Source of the DNA: Corella eumyota
Taxonomy: Eukaryota > Chordata > Ascidiacea > Phlebobranchia > Corellidae
Assembly (NCBI GenBank): GCA_963082875.1
Contig: OY720097.1
Span: 21,398,501 to 21,462,500 of the forward strand
Direction of reading: 5' to 3'
DNA: 64,000 bases
In this document: one piece after another, positions 43,712 to 58,700 of the stretch
Layout: every line of letters starts with the position of its first letter
How positions within the stretch are numbered: the stretch's first letter is position 1
The notes under the pieces: generated by a model
What the model saw: the letters and a program-made list of their open reading frames with translations, nothing else
The model's database searches: none
What the model was told of the DNA's origin: nothing
Position numbers and translations under genes: made by a program

Positions 43712-46700
43712 ATGGATATTATCAACATTTCAAGATGGAATAATGATCAGGTTATACAATGGTTTCAAGGTAATGCGTGTTATTTAAATAAAAAAATAGA
43801 TTTTAGTCTAAAACATTATAATATTATAGCATGTATATACAGGATATATATAATGTTAAAACTTTAAACAAATATATATATAATTGTTTTATGATAAATT
43901 GTTAAAAATTTGGTGGTTATTAAATATATTGGCAAATTTTAATATAAAATGTTGTTAAAATCGTTATACGATTTAAAATAGAATACTATAGTAAACTGTT
44001 TTTTCACATAAAGTTATATTTTTAAAAAAAATCCTTGTTTTATTAATAATGTAATGTTGCCCTTTAATTATCATTAACAAACCCATAATTTAATAAATAT
44101 TTAAACAAATTTATGATAGTTGGTATTTTATTATCGTAGAAAATATTGTTTTAAAGCGGTAAAGTAGAATATATCGATCTGATCATAAATAATTAATGAG
44201 TAAATGTCTGAAAATTAACTACATGCACAATATAATGCTTTTTCTATAGAAGTCTATATTGTATATTGGCCAATCCATAAATTATTAATTTTTAATTAAT
44301 TCCTGCAAAAATTTGGTATGGACAAAAATGTATATATATGAATTTATTGTAAGGTTATTAATATTGTTAAATAATTAATATAATAGAAAAATGCATGATT
44401 TAAATGTTAAGGGTAAAAATATATTTATATCCTGAAAATTTTTAAGTTTTTTTTTGTGTATATCTTTATCCTTAATGTGGGAAAAATGCGCGACTTAAAC
44501 ATAGAGTAACATCAGTTACTTTGACCCAGTCTTGAGTTGCATGTGGCATATATATATAAATCATTTTTTAATCACCTATTAGATTACATTAAAATTCTTT
44601 AAACAATTAAGTTTTTAAATTACTCCTTTATTTAAATGTTTGTGGTTTGAATTTAAACTGAAGTGGCTCATTCTTTAATTTCAACAAATATTTCAAGAAT
44701 TTCTTAATTTTAAAGCAAAGATTTTTAAAGTTTTTATCTAGATTTTTATGAGTAATTTTCACTAATTTGATTTTTAAATGAAATAGTTTTAAAAAAATTA
44801 AACTTGTAAAAATCTTATTAATATTAAGGTAATAATTTTTTTTAATTTTAAACAAAAGTGATTTTTAAAATATTTTAAGCAAATAAAAAAAAAAATTGTA
44901 AATAATTTATAAGCTAAAATTATTATTCCTGATTTCAAATATAATATAGTATTAAGATAATGGTAAAGTCATGTTCAGTTTTATGTACTAGTTGTTTATA
45001 CTGAATTCTAACAAGTTAGTAAAATGAAATCAATGCTTTTAAAAAAAAATATATATTTAATACTAAAAAAACTTAATTCTAATATTAAAAAAAACTTTAA
45101 TTTTATATTGGTAAGATTGAATAAATGCTTAAAAAAAATAGTATATAGGCCTTAATTATTCATTAAAAAATTTTCAATTCCAAAATTTTTTTAAATATAT
45201 ATAAAAAAAAATCCACCTTTAAAATAGGTAATTATATGTCACAGTTATTCGCTTATGACATCATAATTGTAAAGTTATGTCAAAATTGTCAGATTTCTAA
45301 TAAATGCTTAAAAAAAATAGTATATAGGCCTTAATTATTCATTAAAAAATTTTCAATTCCAAAATTTTTTTAAATATATATAAAAAAAAATCCACCTTTA
45401 AAATAGGTAATTATATGTCACAGTTATTCGCTTATGACATCATAATTGTAAAGTTATGTCAAAATTGTCAGATTTCAGTCCAAAAGTCATGAAGTTTACT
45501 TTTAATTACATGCTTTAAATTTTAAGGTAAACTTTATAATTGGATGAAGGTCAAGATTCAAGATTTTAAAATGTTTATGTGATATATTTTTTAACAACTA
45601 TTTTAAAATTAAATAAAATATATTTACAACAAGAATTATATTTGTTATATATATAACTTAAAATGAAAATTGGCTAAAAGTTTTTTTTTAATTTGTTAAT
45701 TTTTTTTTAATTTTGTCTAAAACATAAAAATTTAAGAATATATTTTAATAAAAGTCTGTTTTATATCCCAAAGTTATATATACATGGTTTGAAATAAAAA
45801 AGTTCAAAGATTTTTTTAAATTTTCCAAAATTCAGAATTTTTTTTAAAAATTTTATTTTAGACATAAAAACTTAAAAATATGTTTAACTTAAGTCTGTTT
45901 TATATCCTAATAATTCCCACAATGAATTGGTTTATGACCTCATAATACAATGTGGTTAATACTCTCAATATTAAGAACAAATTATTTTATTTTAAAATAA
46001 GAAAGAAATCAATATTTTAATAAGTCCCAAAGCAATTTCAATAAAATTCAATAAATCAATAAACAATACAGACCACAAAATTTTCCCGAAATGGCAATTT
46101 AAAAATTAACTATTTTAACTAAAAACCATTTTCAAAATGTTTATTTTTTGATAATAAATAAAAAATCAATCTAATTTTCATGCTGTCTGGTTTTTCTCTG
46201 TACTTTTATGACATTACAATCTCCATTGTTACCTCACAGTAGGTCATTGTTTAGACTAAAGGCTGGGAAAGGGGAAATAGAAGTGTTTGGTTTCGTGTAA
46301 AAATATCGCAAAATTTTAAAGAGAAATTTACTTTTTAAACCATTAAAATTAAGATAAAATCTAAATCTATATAAACTGGTTATATAAGAACAAATTTATT
46401 GGGTATTTTTAAACTCTTCATTAATGTTTTTAAAAAATTTTTAACAATAAAACGTAAACTTATATTAAATTTAAAATTAATTACAAAAAATTACGTAAAA
46501 CAATAAATTTATTAAATTATTTTTTTTATTTTAAAAATTTACGAATTTTTACCATTTTTAAATTGATCCTGCTTTAGTAAATATTTGAATACACCATTTA
46601 ATTATGACGTCATAATAAAATAAGAATCACATGACCTATACCAGACGCTAAACGCTTGTTTTGAAATAATATTGGAATGTTTAAATTGTTGTTTTTTCAT

Positions 46701-49700
46701 CGTTAAAGTGTTGATTAAGTGCGACTGGTATGTTAACAATACCCATTGTTAAGTCATTGTTTGGTTTGTACTCTAATAATAAAACCTTTTTTAATATTTT
46801 AAGGGAATTTTTAAATTTCTATTAATAAAACAAATACCTTATATTATAAATTTGATTTGTATAAAACTGGCATTAAAAATTTATTTTATATATATACATA
46901 AAAATATTAGTACTTTTGTAAGGCTATTAACATTTTTAAAAATATTTATAACTTAAATAAAGACAATGAATTGTAAAAATTAAAAAAAATGCCAGTTTAA
47001 AAATATAAAAATTTAACTGTTTTATTTCTTTTATTTAACTGTTTTATTTTTTGAATTTTTAAAACATTTCTAGAGATTTTTCAAGCATGTAGTAGTGTGT
47101 TATTTTACTAAATAATAGTAATTTGGTTTTCTCTTTATTTTACAAATTCTTTAAATTTTTTAAGTTGTGAAATTTAAAACCGGGTAAATATTTTAACCTG
47201 TTTTTGTTTGTTGATCGGAATTTTTATTTTTATGGATTTCATTAAATTCATCTTGGGTAATACCAATAAAATTTTATGGTTAAAAAATCTTTTTTTTTTT
47301 ATTGTATAATAGCCTACCAAATATGTCAAAAAAAAATTTAAAATAAAATTAAAATCATTAAATTTAATTTACAAGTAAAATAGAAATATGGCATTAAAAA
47401 TGTTTTATATTTATCAAATTTTTATGTAAAAATGTCGACTTTATGGCTTAAACATAGAGTAACGTTTGTTATTCTGGCCCAGTCTTGAGTTGGGTTTGGG
47501 ATATTATTGATTACAATTGCCCGATAATTAAGCTGCTAATCAAGTGCTGGCTCAGCAGGAGTTCGTACCATTTATAATGCCTTACTCAAGCGCGCTACAG
47601 CATGAGAGCAGTGGGAATCAAACTCAGGACCTTGTGTAGTGAAGCCAAGTGTTCTTATCCCCTACACCATGCTGCTAGTAGTCCTATACCTTGAGTAAAT
47701 ATACATACCCTATAAATTATATAGTTCAAAACTTTTATTTTTTTAAAAATTTAAATTCTAGGTTTAGATGATAGCTTACGACAATATGTTGCTAACTTGA
47801 AGGAATCAAACCTCACTGGTGAACAATTATTATTGCTGACTCAGGATGACTTGCATAAACTTGATGTCCACTTGGTGGGGCACCAGGAACTTATCCTCGA
47901 CTCTGTCAGACTTCTACAACAATTAGTAAGTTTAATTTTTTTTTATTGTTTTTTATCCATTTAAATTTGATGTGGGGTAGCTGACTAAGCAGTTAATTTA
48001 ACTTTTTAGGTGGTTGGCCAAATTGTATTTTATGTTTTTTTTTTTTTTTTTTTGTATATATCTTTATCCTCGATGTGGGAAAGTCGAATGCGCGACTTAA
48101 ACATAGAGTAACATAAGTTACTCCGACCCAGTCTCGAGTTGCCTGTGGCAGTTTGGGATATTATAGAGACTATATTTGCCCGGTAATTATGCTGCTGATT
48201 AAGTGCGGGCTCAGCAGGAGTTTATACCGTTTATAGCGCCTTACTCAAGGGCGCTACAGCATGAGATCAGTGGGGATTGAACCCAATATCACTACACCAC
48301 GCTACTGGCAAATGTTCATTTATATATGTATGTCAATTTATAGGCCTACAGAATAAATTTGTGGTGAGTGGATAAATTATCACAGGCAAACACTAGTTGA
48401 GAGTTGCAACCAAATTTTTTTCAATTAAAATTCCCAGCCATGGGGTGGGCCATCAACTAGTGGTAGCAATGGAAAATAAATCTGGACTTAAAACTTTTAA
48501 ATATTTGTGTTTAATATTTTTAAATACCTACATAGTTGTGATATAATTGGACATAAAATTATTAGTGTAACAAAACGATTTTGTAAATGATATTTTTTAT
48601 TTTCAGGATTATGGTTTAGATTCCGAAACTCTCCAGTCCAGAGCTTTGTGTTTAAAATGTCGATGCAGAGGAATGAAAGCGAGCATCAACGGACGCAGGA
48701 GAGAGGCAGAGGATTATGGATATGATGGAGGAGTCTCCCTCTTAAGAGGATCAACAAATCAACTTCTGATCCTTGCATCCGATGTCCTGGATGAAGGAAA
48801 ACAGCTCATCATGTGGCTGGATAGGTAAAGGATGGGAAATAAATTATACAAATATTTTATTTTGAAAAAAAAATTATTTTTTTTTTTTTAACATTTTTTT
48901 AGGTTAGATGAATTAGTTTTTGCTTTGAGAAATTGAATCAAGTTATTTTTCTTGTGGATTATATCTTGTATTAATTTAATTTTATAATTGTAAAATAAAA
49001 CTAAGTTTTTTGTAAAAAGCAGATAAGTTTTTTTTTAATTAAGTGTTTTTGAGTTAAGTTTTTTTGAGTTAATTTTTTTTTAAGTCAAGTTTTTTTTGAG
49101 TTAAGTTTTTTTTGAGTTATATAAGTTTTTTTTGAGTTAATTTTTTTTTGAGTTAAGTTTTTTTGAGTTAATTTTTTTTTAAGTCAAGTTTTTTTTGAGT
49201 TATATAAGTTTTTTTTGAGTTAATTTTTTTTTAATTAAGTTTTTTTGAGTTCTGTTCATTAAAAAGTGGAATTAAGTTTTTTTTGTGAGTTCTGTTCCTT
49301 ACAAATGGAGTTAAGTTCTTTTGTGAGTAAAGTTCTTTATGTAGATTATATTTTATAATAATTTAATTTATTTTGTTTAGAATCCCTTTTAATCAAAAAG
49401 AGGAATTCCAATCAATGAGGGATTCAATTGTTAAACTTTGTTATGAGCTTAGTGTAACTATGCAGCAGGTATCATCACAGTTTTTCACTATTTTTAGCAT
49501 TTTTAATAATTTTTTAAATAGCTTTTATTTTAGTAAGGGAGGTAATTTAAATGAACAACTGTAAATTTATTTATTTTATGAGTTTAGAGTGTGTTTGCTT
49601 GTGTTATTGAAGATGCAGCTTTGTCAATTTGCACAGAAATGGAAACTGCTGCAGAAGGGTAAATATTTTTATTTTAACTTGATTTTTAACTATTTTAAAA

Positions 49701-52700
49701 CTTTAAATAATTGAATACAATGTTTTTCTTTTCCTAAAATTAGTTGGTTTTAAATAAAATAATTTACTATTAAATATTTTTTATACTAGTCAATAGCTCA
49801 GCCTATGGTTGGTATTTTTATTTCATAATATGGTCGCAACTCTCAACTAATATTTGCTAGAATAATTTGCCCAAGTACCACAAACTGCAGTTTATTTATT
49901 TTATGGCCTATAATTAAGACATACACACAAACAAATATATATATATATTATCCACTAAGCTTTATAATATAAGATTTAATACAGATTTTTATTTGTCTAT
50001 TGCGTTTTTTTCCAGTTTTAACATAAGTTTTTTTTAAAGTAAATTTTTTTTTCGCTTAACTAATGACAGTTTTATTTATTTTGTGGTTCTATAAACAAGA
50101 CATATATGAATATTTTCTGCCAAGCTTCATTATATATAGATCGTTACTTGTTAAAACTTTTTTAGTTTTAAAATATTACAATAACTAAACTTACAAAATT
50201 ATTTTTTTTAAGTGTCATCCAATCTAATGACCCCCTTACTATCCAGCCAGTCACCATTGAGCAAGTTTATCTTAAGGGCATTGACCCCTCCCAAGGTCTG
50301 GGGTTATTTATTAAGGCGACCTTCGAGGGTCACCATGTTGTTACGGGGACAAGGTCAGGGTCAGTGGGGTCAAGGGCAAGGAAAATTAGCCCTGGTGACG
50401 AAGTTATTGCTGTAAATGGGAAAGCTGTGGTAAGAACTTTTTTGTAAAATTTTTAAAGTTAATATTTTTTTAATTAAATTTTTTTAAAGTATTTTCTTTT
50501 TAAAAAGTTTTAAAAAGATTTACTTGTTTGTAAAATTGTAAAAGTATTTACTTTTTCGTAAAGTTTTGAAAGTGTTTACTTTTTTGGAAAGTTTTAAGTG
50601 TTTTTTTTTAATAAAATTTATTTTATTTTTTTGGAAATTTTTTTTAATGATATTAATTTATGTTTATCCTCGCTACAGGTAGGATGGACACTAGGAGCAC
50701 TGGTAAGTTGTTTGAAAGAAAATGGTGAAAATGTAAGTTTACTAATGAAGAAAAGACCTCAGATGTTAAGTTATTCTTCTTCCAATCTTCTTACTCATAA
50801 ACAAAGGCAAGATTATAATCAAGGGTAAGAAAAAAACTAAAATAAAGAAGTTTTTTTATGGGCAAAGCTTAAATAGATATATTTTTTTGTTTTTTTATCC
50901 TCGATGTTGAAAGTTTGACTTTACAGCCTAAACATAGAGTAACATTAGTTACCACGACCAAGTCTTAAGTTGTCTTTTGGTAATTTAGAATATTATTAAT
51001 TATAATTGCCCAATAATTAAGTTGCTGATTAGGTGTTGGCTCAGCAGAAGTTCATACCATTTATATCACCTTACTTAAGGGCGCTACAGTATGAGAGCAG
51101 TGGAGATCGAACCCAGGACCTCATGTTGTAAAGGTTTTACATAAAATTGTTTTTTAAATTATTTAAAACCTAACTTAATAAACAACAATTTTTGTGCAAT
51201 ACAGTTGGCAATTATGGTAAGATTTATTTTTTTTTATTCACTTTTTTTTAAATTTACAAAAATGATATTTTTACAAATTATACAAACATAGGGATTTATT
51301 TAATTTTTTAAAATTAAAAATTTTTTTATTTTTTTTATATTTTTTAAGTTCTCGTCACATGAGAGCAGCAGCACCGGTAAGGCGTATCCATGGCAACAGG
51401 CAAGTCAGCCAATCAGCTGTTAACTTGAGAGAGGTGGAGCCTATTGCACCAACCAATGGAACGTGGTCGACACCAACAAATAATAAAAACAGGTTTTTTG
51501 AAATTTTAATTTTTACATATTTTTTTTATGTCAGATTTCTATTTTAACTAACAACTATTTTTTCGTGGGATACTTTTATTAAAAAGCTCATTTAAAATAT
51601 TATTATCGGTATTCGGTATAAATTATAAAAAGTAAATGTGAATAAATGTCCAATTTTTGGCCCTTTACTATAAAAAAACATGCTGTTTTTGTTGCATAGG
51701 TAAATTCTTAGATATTATTTGCTAGCTACAACCATATTACAATAACTTTAATACATCAATTGGCCTATTAATTATAATACATTTTAAACCTTTTTCTAAT
51801 AATAATTTTTTTTGAAGTACTGCTCGGCACCAATATAATCATCCTGAGAGGATCGTGCCGCGGCATCGAAGTTCCTCGGCATCGACTGATTACTCACAAA
51901 GTTACAATTCTCCCTCATCTGCTTTTAAACACAGTAAGTTATCTAAAAATAAAAAATAAGGTATAATTTTCAGATTTTATAGAATTTAAAATTATTTTAA
52001 TAACATTATTTATATCTGTTTTTTAAGTTTCAGTTTTTGCAGTGCTGGCAAAATAAAAAGTTGTTTTATAAAATATATTTAATTGATTTAAGTTGCATAA
52101 AAATAGCATATCTTGTTTAAATTTTTAGATTTCATAGAATTTAAATTTGTTTTATGCATTATTTTTATTACTAGCAGCGTGGTGTAGTGGTAAGAACACT
52201 GGCTACACCACCATGAGGTCGGTGGTTCAATCCCCACTGATCTCATGCTGTGGCGCCCTTAAGTAAGGCGCTTATAAATGGTATGAACCTATTCAGAATT
52301 GAACTTCTTCTTAATTATCAGGCAATTATAATCTTTATAATATCTCAAACTGCTAAAAGGCAACTAGAGACTGGGTCAGAGTAACTGATGTTACTCTATG
52401 TTTAGGTCGCGCATTTTGTTTAAAATGTTTGAAATATTTAAAAATTAAAAATCTTTTAAGGATCAGGAAAATCGTTTGACAACACTGAACCTCATTTCAA
52501 ATTTGAGAGTCCCCAAAAAATTTCAAAGATTCTTCCCCGCCCCCAAATTCCAGTTATCCCCCAAACTCCACAAACTCCGATAGAAGTTTTAAAGATTCCA
52601 CCTCCTCCTCCAGAACCTTACACCCCCAAGTAAGTTGCAGGGTTGCCAATAAACTATATTTATTTTTATTTTTTGTGTTGCCAAAAAATTGTTGGTTAAT

Positions 52701-55700
52701 TTTTTATTTTAATTTTTGTTGTTAAAATTTTATGATTTTTTATTCATTTTAATAATAATTGACTTTTTAAGGGGTTGCTGAATTGGTGGTTTTAAAATCT
52801 TTTTTTAATTTTTTTTTTTTTAAGAGCTGAAATGTCGAGATTAGCTGTACAATCAACCACACGAGGTCATTCTAGTCGTTCTGCTTCACCAAACTCATTA
52901 CTTGACATTGACCATCGGAGGCGCTATACTGTCATCGGAGATTCTGAAGCTGACCAAGCATGGTAAAAAGAATTTAAAATTTGATTTTTTTTAATTTGTT
53001 TTTAAAGTAAATTGATTAATAACACAAATTTTTAAATAAGTTTGGTAAAGTACTTGTATTTAACTATAATATTAGCATTTTGCAATACACTAGTTATTAT
53101 TAGTTACTTTATTTTCTAAATAATTCTTATTATAAGCTAATATACATAATATTACAATAATGTATATCACAGTTATATATATATGAGGCGTGGTAGTTAT
53201 ATGTAATTGCCTTTGTTTCCTGAAAGATATGAAATCATCGTTTATAATAAACAACAACCAGGCTTAATTATATACAGATGCTTGTTAGACTTTTAGATAT
53301 TGCTAAAGCTATGTGAATTAAATGTAAACAACTGTAGTTATTTGTATTACAAAGAGTTAATTTTATGGTTAAGTTTTAAAATAGTATGAACTCTGTATAT
53401 TGTTTATAGTTTAGTTATATAGTAGCTTACTTTTATTTAAATTTTTAGCATAATGTAGCTGCTTAAAATAGATTTTTTTTAAGTATATGTTGAAGTATTG
53501 TTAAATTTTTCTATTTGAACAAGGCTTATTTTGTTTTAAACCTGGGTAAATTATTAATTTAATTTGGCTATATTAGAAAATACCCTCTTGTTGACTTTTA
53601 TTATTTTTAGATATATAGATATATTTATTAGGTGATATATAGTTCTTCTTTTTATGAGGTTTTAGAGTAGGTTAATATGATTTTAAAATAGTTAGTCTAT
53701 TAGTAGGCGTTAAAATTTAACTACTGCAAATCAAGTATGTAAATTTATAACTTAAGTTTTTATTTATTTAAATATTTTGAAGCAAGGTTTTAGTTAAAAT
53801 TTTAATAATAGTGGTATTATATAGATCAAAATATTATTAAAAATATTGAGAGTATTGTTATAAAGCTTATGAAATATCAAGTATATTTATTTTGAATAAA
53901 AAACAGTTAAATATATATGTAACCCTTATTTATTAACTTAATTTCATTTTTTAAATTTTTTTTAGGTACGACGATTTTATATCGCAAGTCAATAATTGTA
54001 ATTGTGCTCCATCCAGTGGTAAAACTTCCTGTGACATTTCCTCCTCGGAAAGTGTGTTCACTCCCGTCCACCAGAGGTCACAAGAGGTCCACGATCACTC
54101 AGCTGTGTAAGTTGATCATGATTTCATAATCAAAAAAATTTTTAAAGCTTTTATCATTTTCAATAACAATTTGAAAAATATTAAACAATTATGTTTAAGC
54201 AAAAGTACCTGTAAAACAAGTTGTTAGCCTGCCCTACAGTTGAGATTTTAATTGTTGTAATATAATCACAACTTGCAACTAATATAAGTCAGAGTTAATT
54301 CACCCGCACATCACAAATTGCAGTTTTTATTTTATAGACTGATTAATTGGACATACATATATACATGTGATGTCCATAAAGCTTTATTATATATAGATTG
54401 TCCATAATATATTTAAATTAAATATATGTTATTTTTTTCAAATTGTAATTAACTTGTGTTAACTTAGCTTAGATTGTTTAACTTTTATCCTCTCATAACA
54501 GTTTTCCAAAATTTTAGATTAATTTAATTTTTTTTTAAAAGATTGTATCGTCGAAAAGTAAAAACCCAACCCAATCGTCCAGTTTCTATGCCCCCTAACT
54601 ATTACAGCCCCAGCAAAGTTTACCCCTCTAAGTTATTAAACTCAACTCATAATATTTTGCATGAAGAGCCAAGTGATTATTACAAACAAACCAAAAACAA
54701 TCGGTAAATTAATTATTTCGAATAATTTATTTTTATTAAATGAACTTTATTTACTTTTAACATTTTTTTTTATCTTTTGTTCAATTCACATTTTTTTTTT
54801 GATTTAGGTTTTCTTTTTTTTTTAATTATTTATATTATTTTTTGTAATTTTAATATTTTTCTATAGTTTTTTTTAATTTAAATTTTTTTATACAATTTAA
54901 TCATTAAAATTAAAGTAGGGTCTAAGTTTAATAAAAAAAAATTGGCCAATTTTTAACAAACCAAACTATTTCTAAATTTAAATTGAAAACTTACTTACTA
55001 GATCTTCAAGTAACCCAAAATCCCCCGAAAACTACCCTGGGTCTAAGTACGGGTGGTACAACAGTACCAACAACAATAATAGCTCAACAAGCACATTAAG
55101 TAGAGAATACAACACTGATACTAACAGCAGCAAAAACAGTTACAAAAACAATAATAATTCTCTTGAAACGAAGTTATTGAAAAACAGTGTTGCCAAAAAA
55201 GTTTTAGAAAACAGCGTTTCCCCTCCAAAACCACCTCCGAGATCTTCTTCAATTACAAAACTTATGACTCAGCGAAATTCTGCTGACCTTGCACAAATTG
55301 CGGAGAAATCTTCAATTGTTAAATCTAGTGATGAAAATATGAATTCAAATAATGATGAAAAGTAACTATTTTTTAGTTAAAGTTAATTCTTAAATTATTA
55401 TATGTCTTAAACGTAGTTTGTTAAAAATATGTTAAATTTTTGTTTTATTAACTTTTATTAATTAAAGTTTGGTTTTTTATTTTTGTAATTTATTTTTAAT
55501 AAAACCAAAACTTTTCTTATTTTTAGTGAAAAACAGAATTCTGAAAATTTAATAAAAAAATCGAGAAAATTAAGAAGCTCAAGCACACCTTCGTTACACC
55601 AAGTTCAACAACCTACTATGACATCACAACAAAAATCTATGACATCATCAAGGACCCAGGATATTCCCCAGATCGTGATTGGTGATGGGGTGAAATCGGT

Positions 55701-58700
55701 GGACTGTAACCAACGACCGATTCCAAAACCGAGACAGAATGTAAAAGCAAGAACAATTTCTCATGACGGTAAATTTATGATTTTTTTTTTTTTAAATGTT
55801 TGTCGTGATTTTAATATACAGTTTTATGTATTTTATTATTTTTTTGTAACCTTTAATTAAAGTTAATAAAACTAGTCAATAGCTAAATCTCAGTTGTGAT
55901 TTTATTTGTTGTGAAATGGTCGCAACTCTTAACTAACATTTACCTACGTTAATTCACCCATGCACCACAAACAGCAGTTTTTTTTTTTTGTTTTTTTTTT
56001 GAATTTTGCAGCACTATAAATTGGACACATGTATTGTCCACTAAGCTATATAGATTAGGCACTTACTGTATTTATTAAAAAAATTGTAAATATTTAAATA
56101 AATAGAATTTTATTTCTTGTTTTACAACATTTAAAAATTAAATTGTTTACCTTTTTAGTTACTGGTCGACAAAGTTATCCAGAATTATTACCAGCCCCCG
56201 TAGCCAATAGGAGAAGGCGTAGTGAAGGTTTTGTGCCCAATAAAAGTCAAGTGACCAATGGAAGAGAAGTCAGTCATGTGACCAGCAGAAGAGAGGACAA
56301 ACAAATTGACGATATTATTGACAGGCTTAAACTTAAACCTTCCTCTGAAAAGGTAACAAAATTATTTAAAATAAATTTGCAATTTTTTTCATTTTTTTAT
56401 TTAGTTTTACATTTTCTTTTTCTGGTTAAATTGTTTAGTTATTTTTCTTTATGCTATTCCATCTTTTTCAGAAACTAGATATTATTCATTAATTTTTACA
56501 TTTGTTTCGGAATTTTTCATTTTTATTTTGCAAGTCATCTCATATTTTATTTTACTCCATTATTAGCCTGCTGTGACATCACAATCACCCACTAACCAGG
56601 TCACAATAAGGTCATTGTCACCCAGAAATTCACCCCCAACTTCAAGAATATCTTACACCTCAGCTATAGCAAGTATGTAGTTGGTAAAAAAAAAAAATCA
56701 AAATTAAAAAAAAAAATTTGTCACGACCTGTGTTAAATCAAATATATCGAATTAAAAATGACTTGAGACCGAATTATTTTTAAACTAAATTTTATTCCTG
56801 TTGTTAAATTAAAAAAAAAATCTAATTTTGTTTCAAAAATGTTCTAAACATTTGTAGTATACTAACTTTATTAATCAAAAATTTACTATTTTTTTTGTAA
56901 AATATTTTAAATTTTTTCTGTTTTTTAGATAATGAAAACTACTCTTCACATTCTCTAGAATTAACAAAACCGAATGAAAAAAAATCACAAAAAAATTCAC
57001 CGAAAAAGAGCCAGCAAAATAAAAGGTAAATATAAATTTTAATCCAAGATATCCAAAAATTAATTTTAGTTAATTTATTTTTGATGTGAAAAAGGTCAAC
57101 TTTAAAGTTTAACATTTTACTATTTTAATAAAATGCAGTAGGATAATTTTGCAGTTATAGTTTATTATAGGAAGACAAATACAAAACAAGTAAAAAATTA
57201 ACTTTTATTTGTCCAGCTTAAGCCCAAGTTTGCATGATAAATAAACTTTAAATACAGATAAACATATGTATTTAACAAAATGCTAAATAAAAAATGCTTG
57301 TATATTGGTAATCTGCAAACATTAAGCATTTTGCGCCCAAATTTTAAATATCAATGATCTATTTACTTTTAAGTATGTTTACATAGTGTTAAATATTAAC
57401 TAGTTCATGTTATAAAGTGTTTATTTGTGGAGGTGTGTTGTGTAAGTATTATAGTGGTTTTCAGAAAGAATTTAACATTTTATGAATAACAAGAACCTCA
57501 TGTACTAAGTTTTTTATGTCAAGTATTAGGATAGATATTTTTTACCATAATTTAATAAGGCTTTTTCTCTATATTAAAACTTCAAGACCTTTTTTTTCTA
57601 GTTTTCTCTTATGTAAAGGGCTCTTGTCATTCTAGTTTGAGTTTCTTAGTAATAGTTATCTTACTTTTCAAGAACTTGTTTTCTAAAGTTAAATATTTGT
57701 TCTATAACTAACTAGGCATTGAAAAAGTTTTGAAAAAAGGTAAAAAACTATTGTCTGGTAACAATAGTTATATTTTAGCAAGTTTAAAACAAAAGTAATT
57801 GTTTAGAACAATCAAAGTATGACCAAAACAATGAATAAATGAACAAAACATAATATAGGTTTAAGTTACAATAAACAGCTATTAGTATATAAGCTGTCAA
57901 AAAAAACAAAGCCAAAAATAATTCAAAAAGAAAAAAAAAGTTTTTAGCTAAGGCAAAAATGCTTCATTATAAATGTTATCTATAAGTAGTTACGTCATAA
58001 AAATGTAAGTGCAGTTATTAAATCGTTAAGTTATGAATAATTATATTTAAAAGCATTTTAACTTGAAGAAGTCGTTAAAATGAAAAGGTTAAACCATTTA
58101 AAGTAAGGCTAAAGTAAGAATTAATAAAGTTAAAGTAATTAGATATAGATTTAAGCATTAAAGAAGTAAATATTAAACTAGGACAAAATTTTTTTATTTT
58201 AAGTTAACTTTTCAATTTTCCACTTCAACTAAATAAACAATAACAAAAGCTACTTGTTACGTTATTATGCACAACAATGTGACGAATTCTAGTATTTCAA
58301 GCCTCGTTGCACACGAGTATACGCCCCAGGTCACCTGTATTATGATGTCACAGACGGTAAAACAAAGCTAAGTAAAACTCAAACTTGAAATCAAGTTTTT
58401 CGAAAAATTCCAAAAATTTTAAGTGTTTTTTTTGCTACCAGAATTCTGGTTTAATTTAGTTAGTTTTAGTTTAAAAAGCTTCCTAATTGAGTGAAGTTTT
58501 ATTCAATATGATAATAATGTAGTTTCAGACCAGTTTTAGTTGTAGCCTGTTTATTTTGATTTTGGTAGAAATTATAACATCACCCTGAAATGTCGAACAA
58601 TAGTAACTGTTGCGTCACAATGGTAACTGTTTTGTAACAAAGAAAATGTTACGTAACAATAAAAATCGATGAAATTTTACTATGGAATTTGCGTAAAAAA

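Noticed and set aside
44628-44855. 75-codon minus-strand frame rich in Lys, Leu, Phe and Asn
   Set aside because: A low-complexity reading of A/T runs in CNK intron 1.
49018-49330. CRISPR-like or satellite array
   Set aside because: Units are imperfect T-rich repeats without distinct spacers, in an intron of an animal gene.
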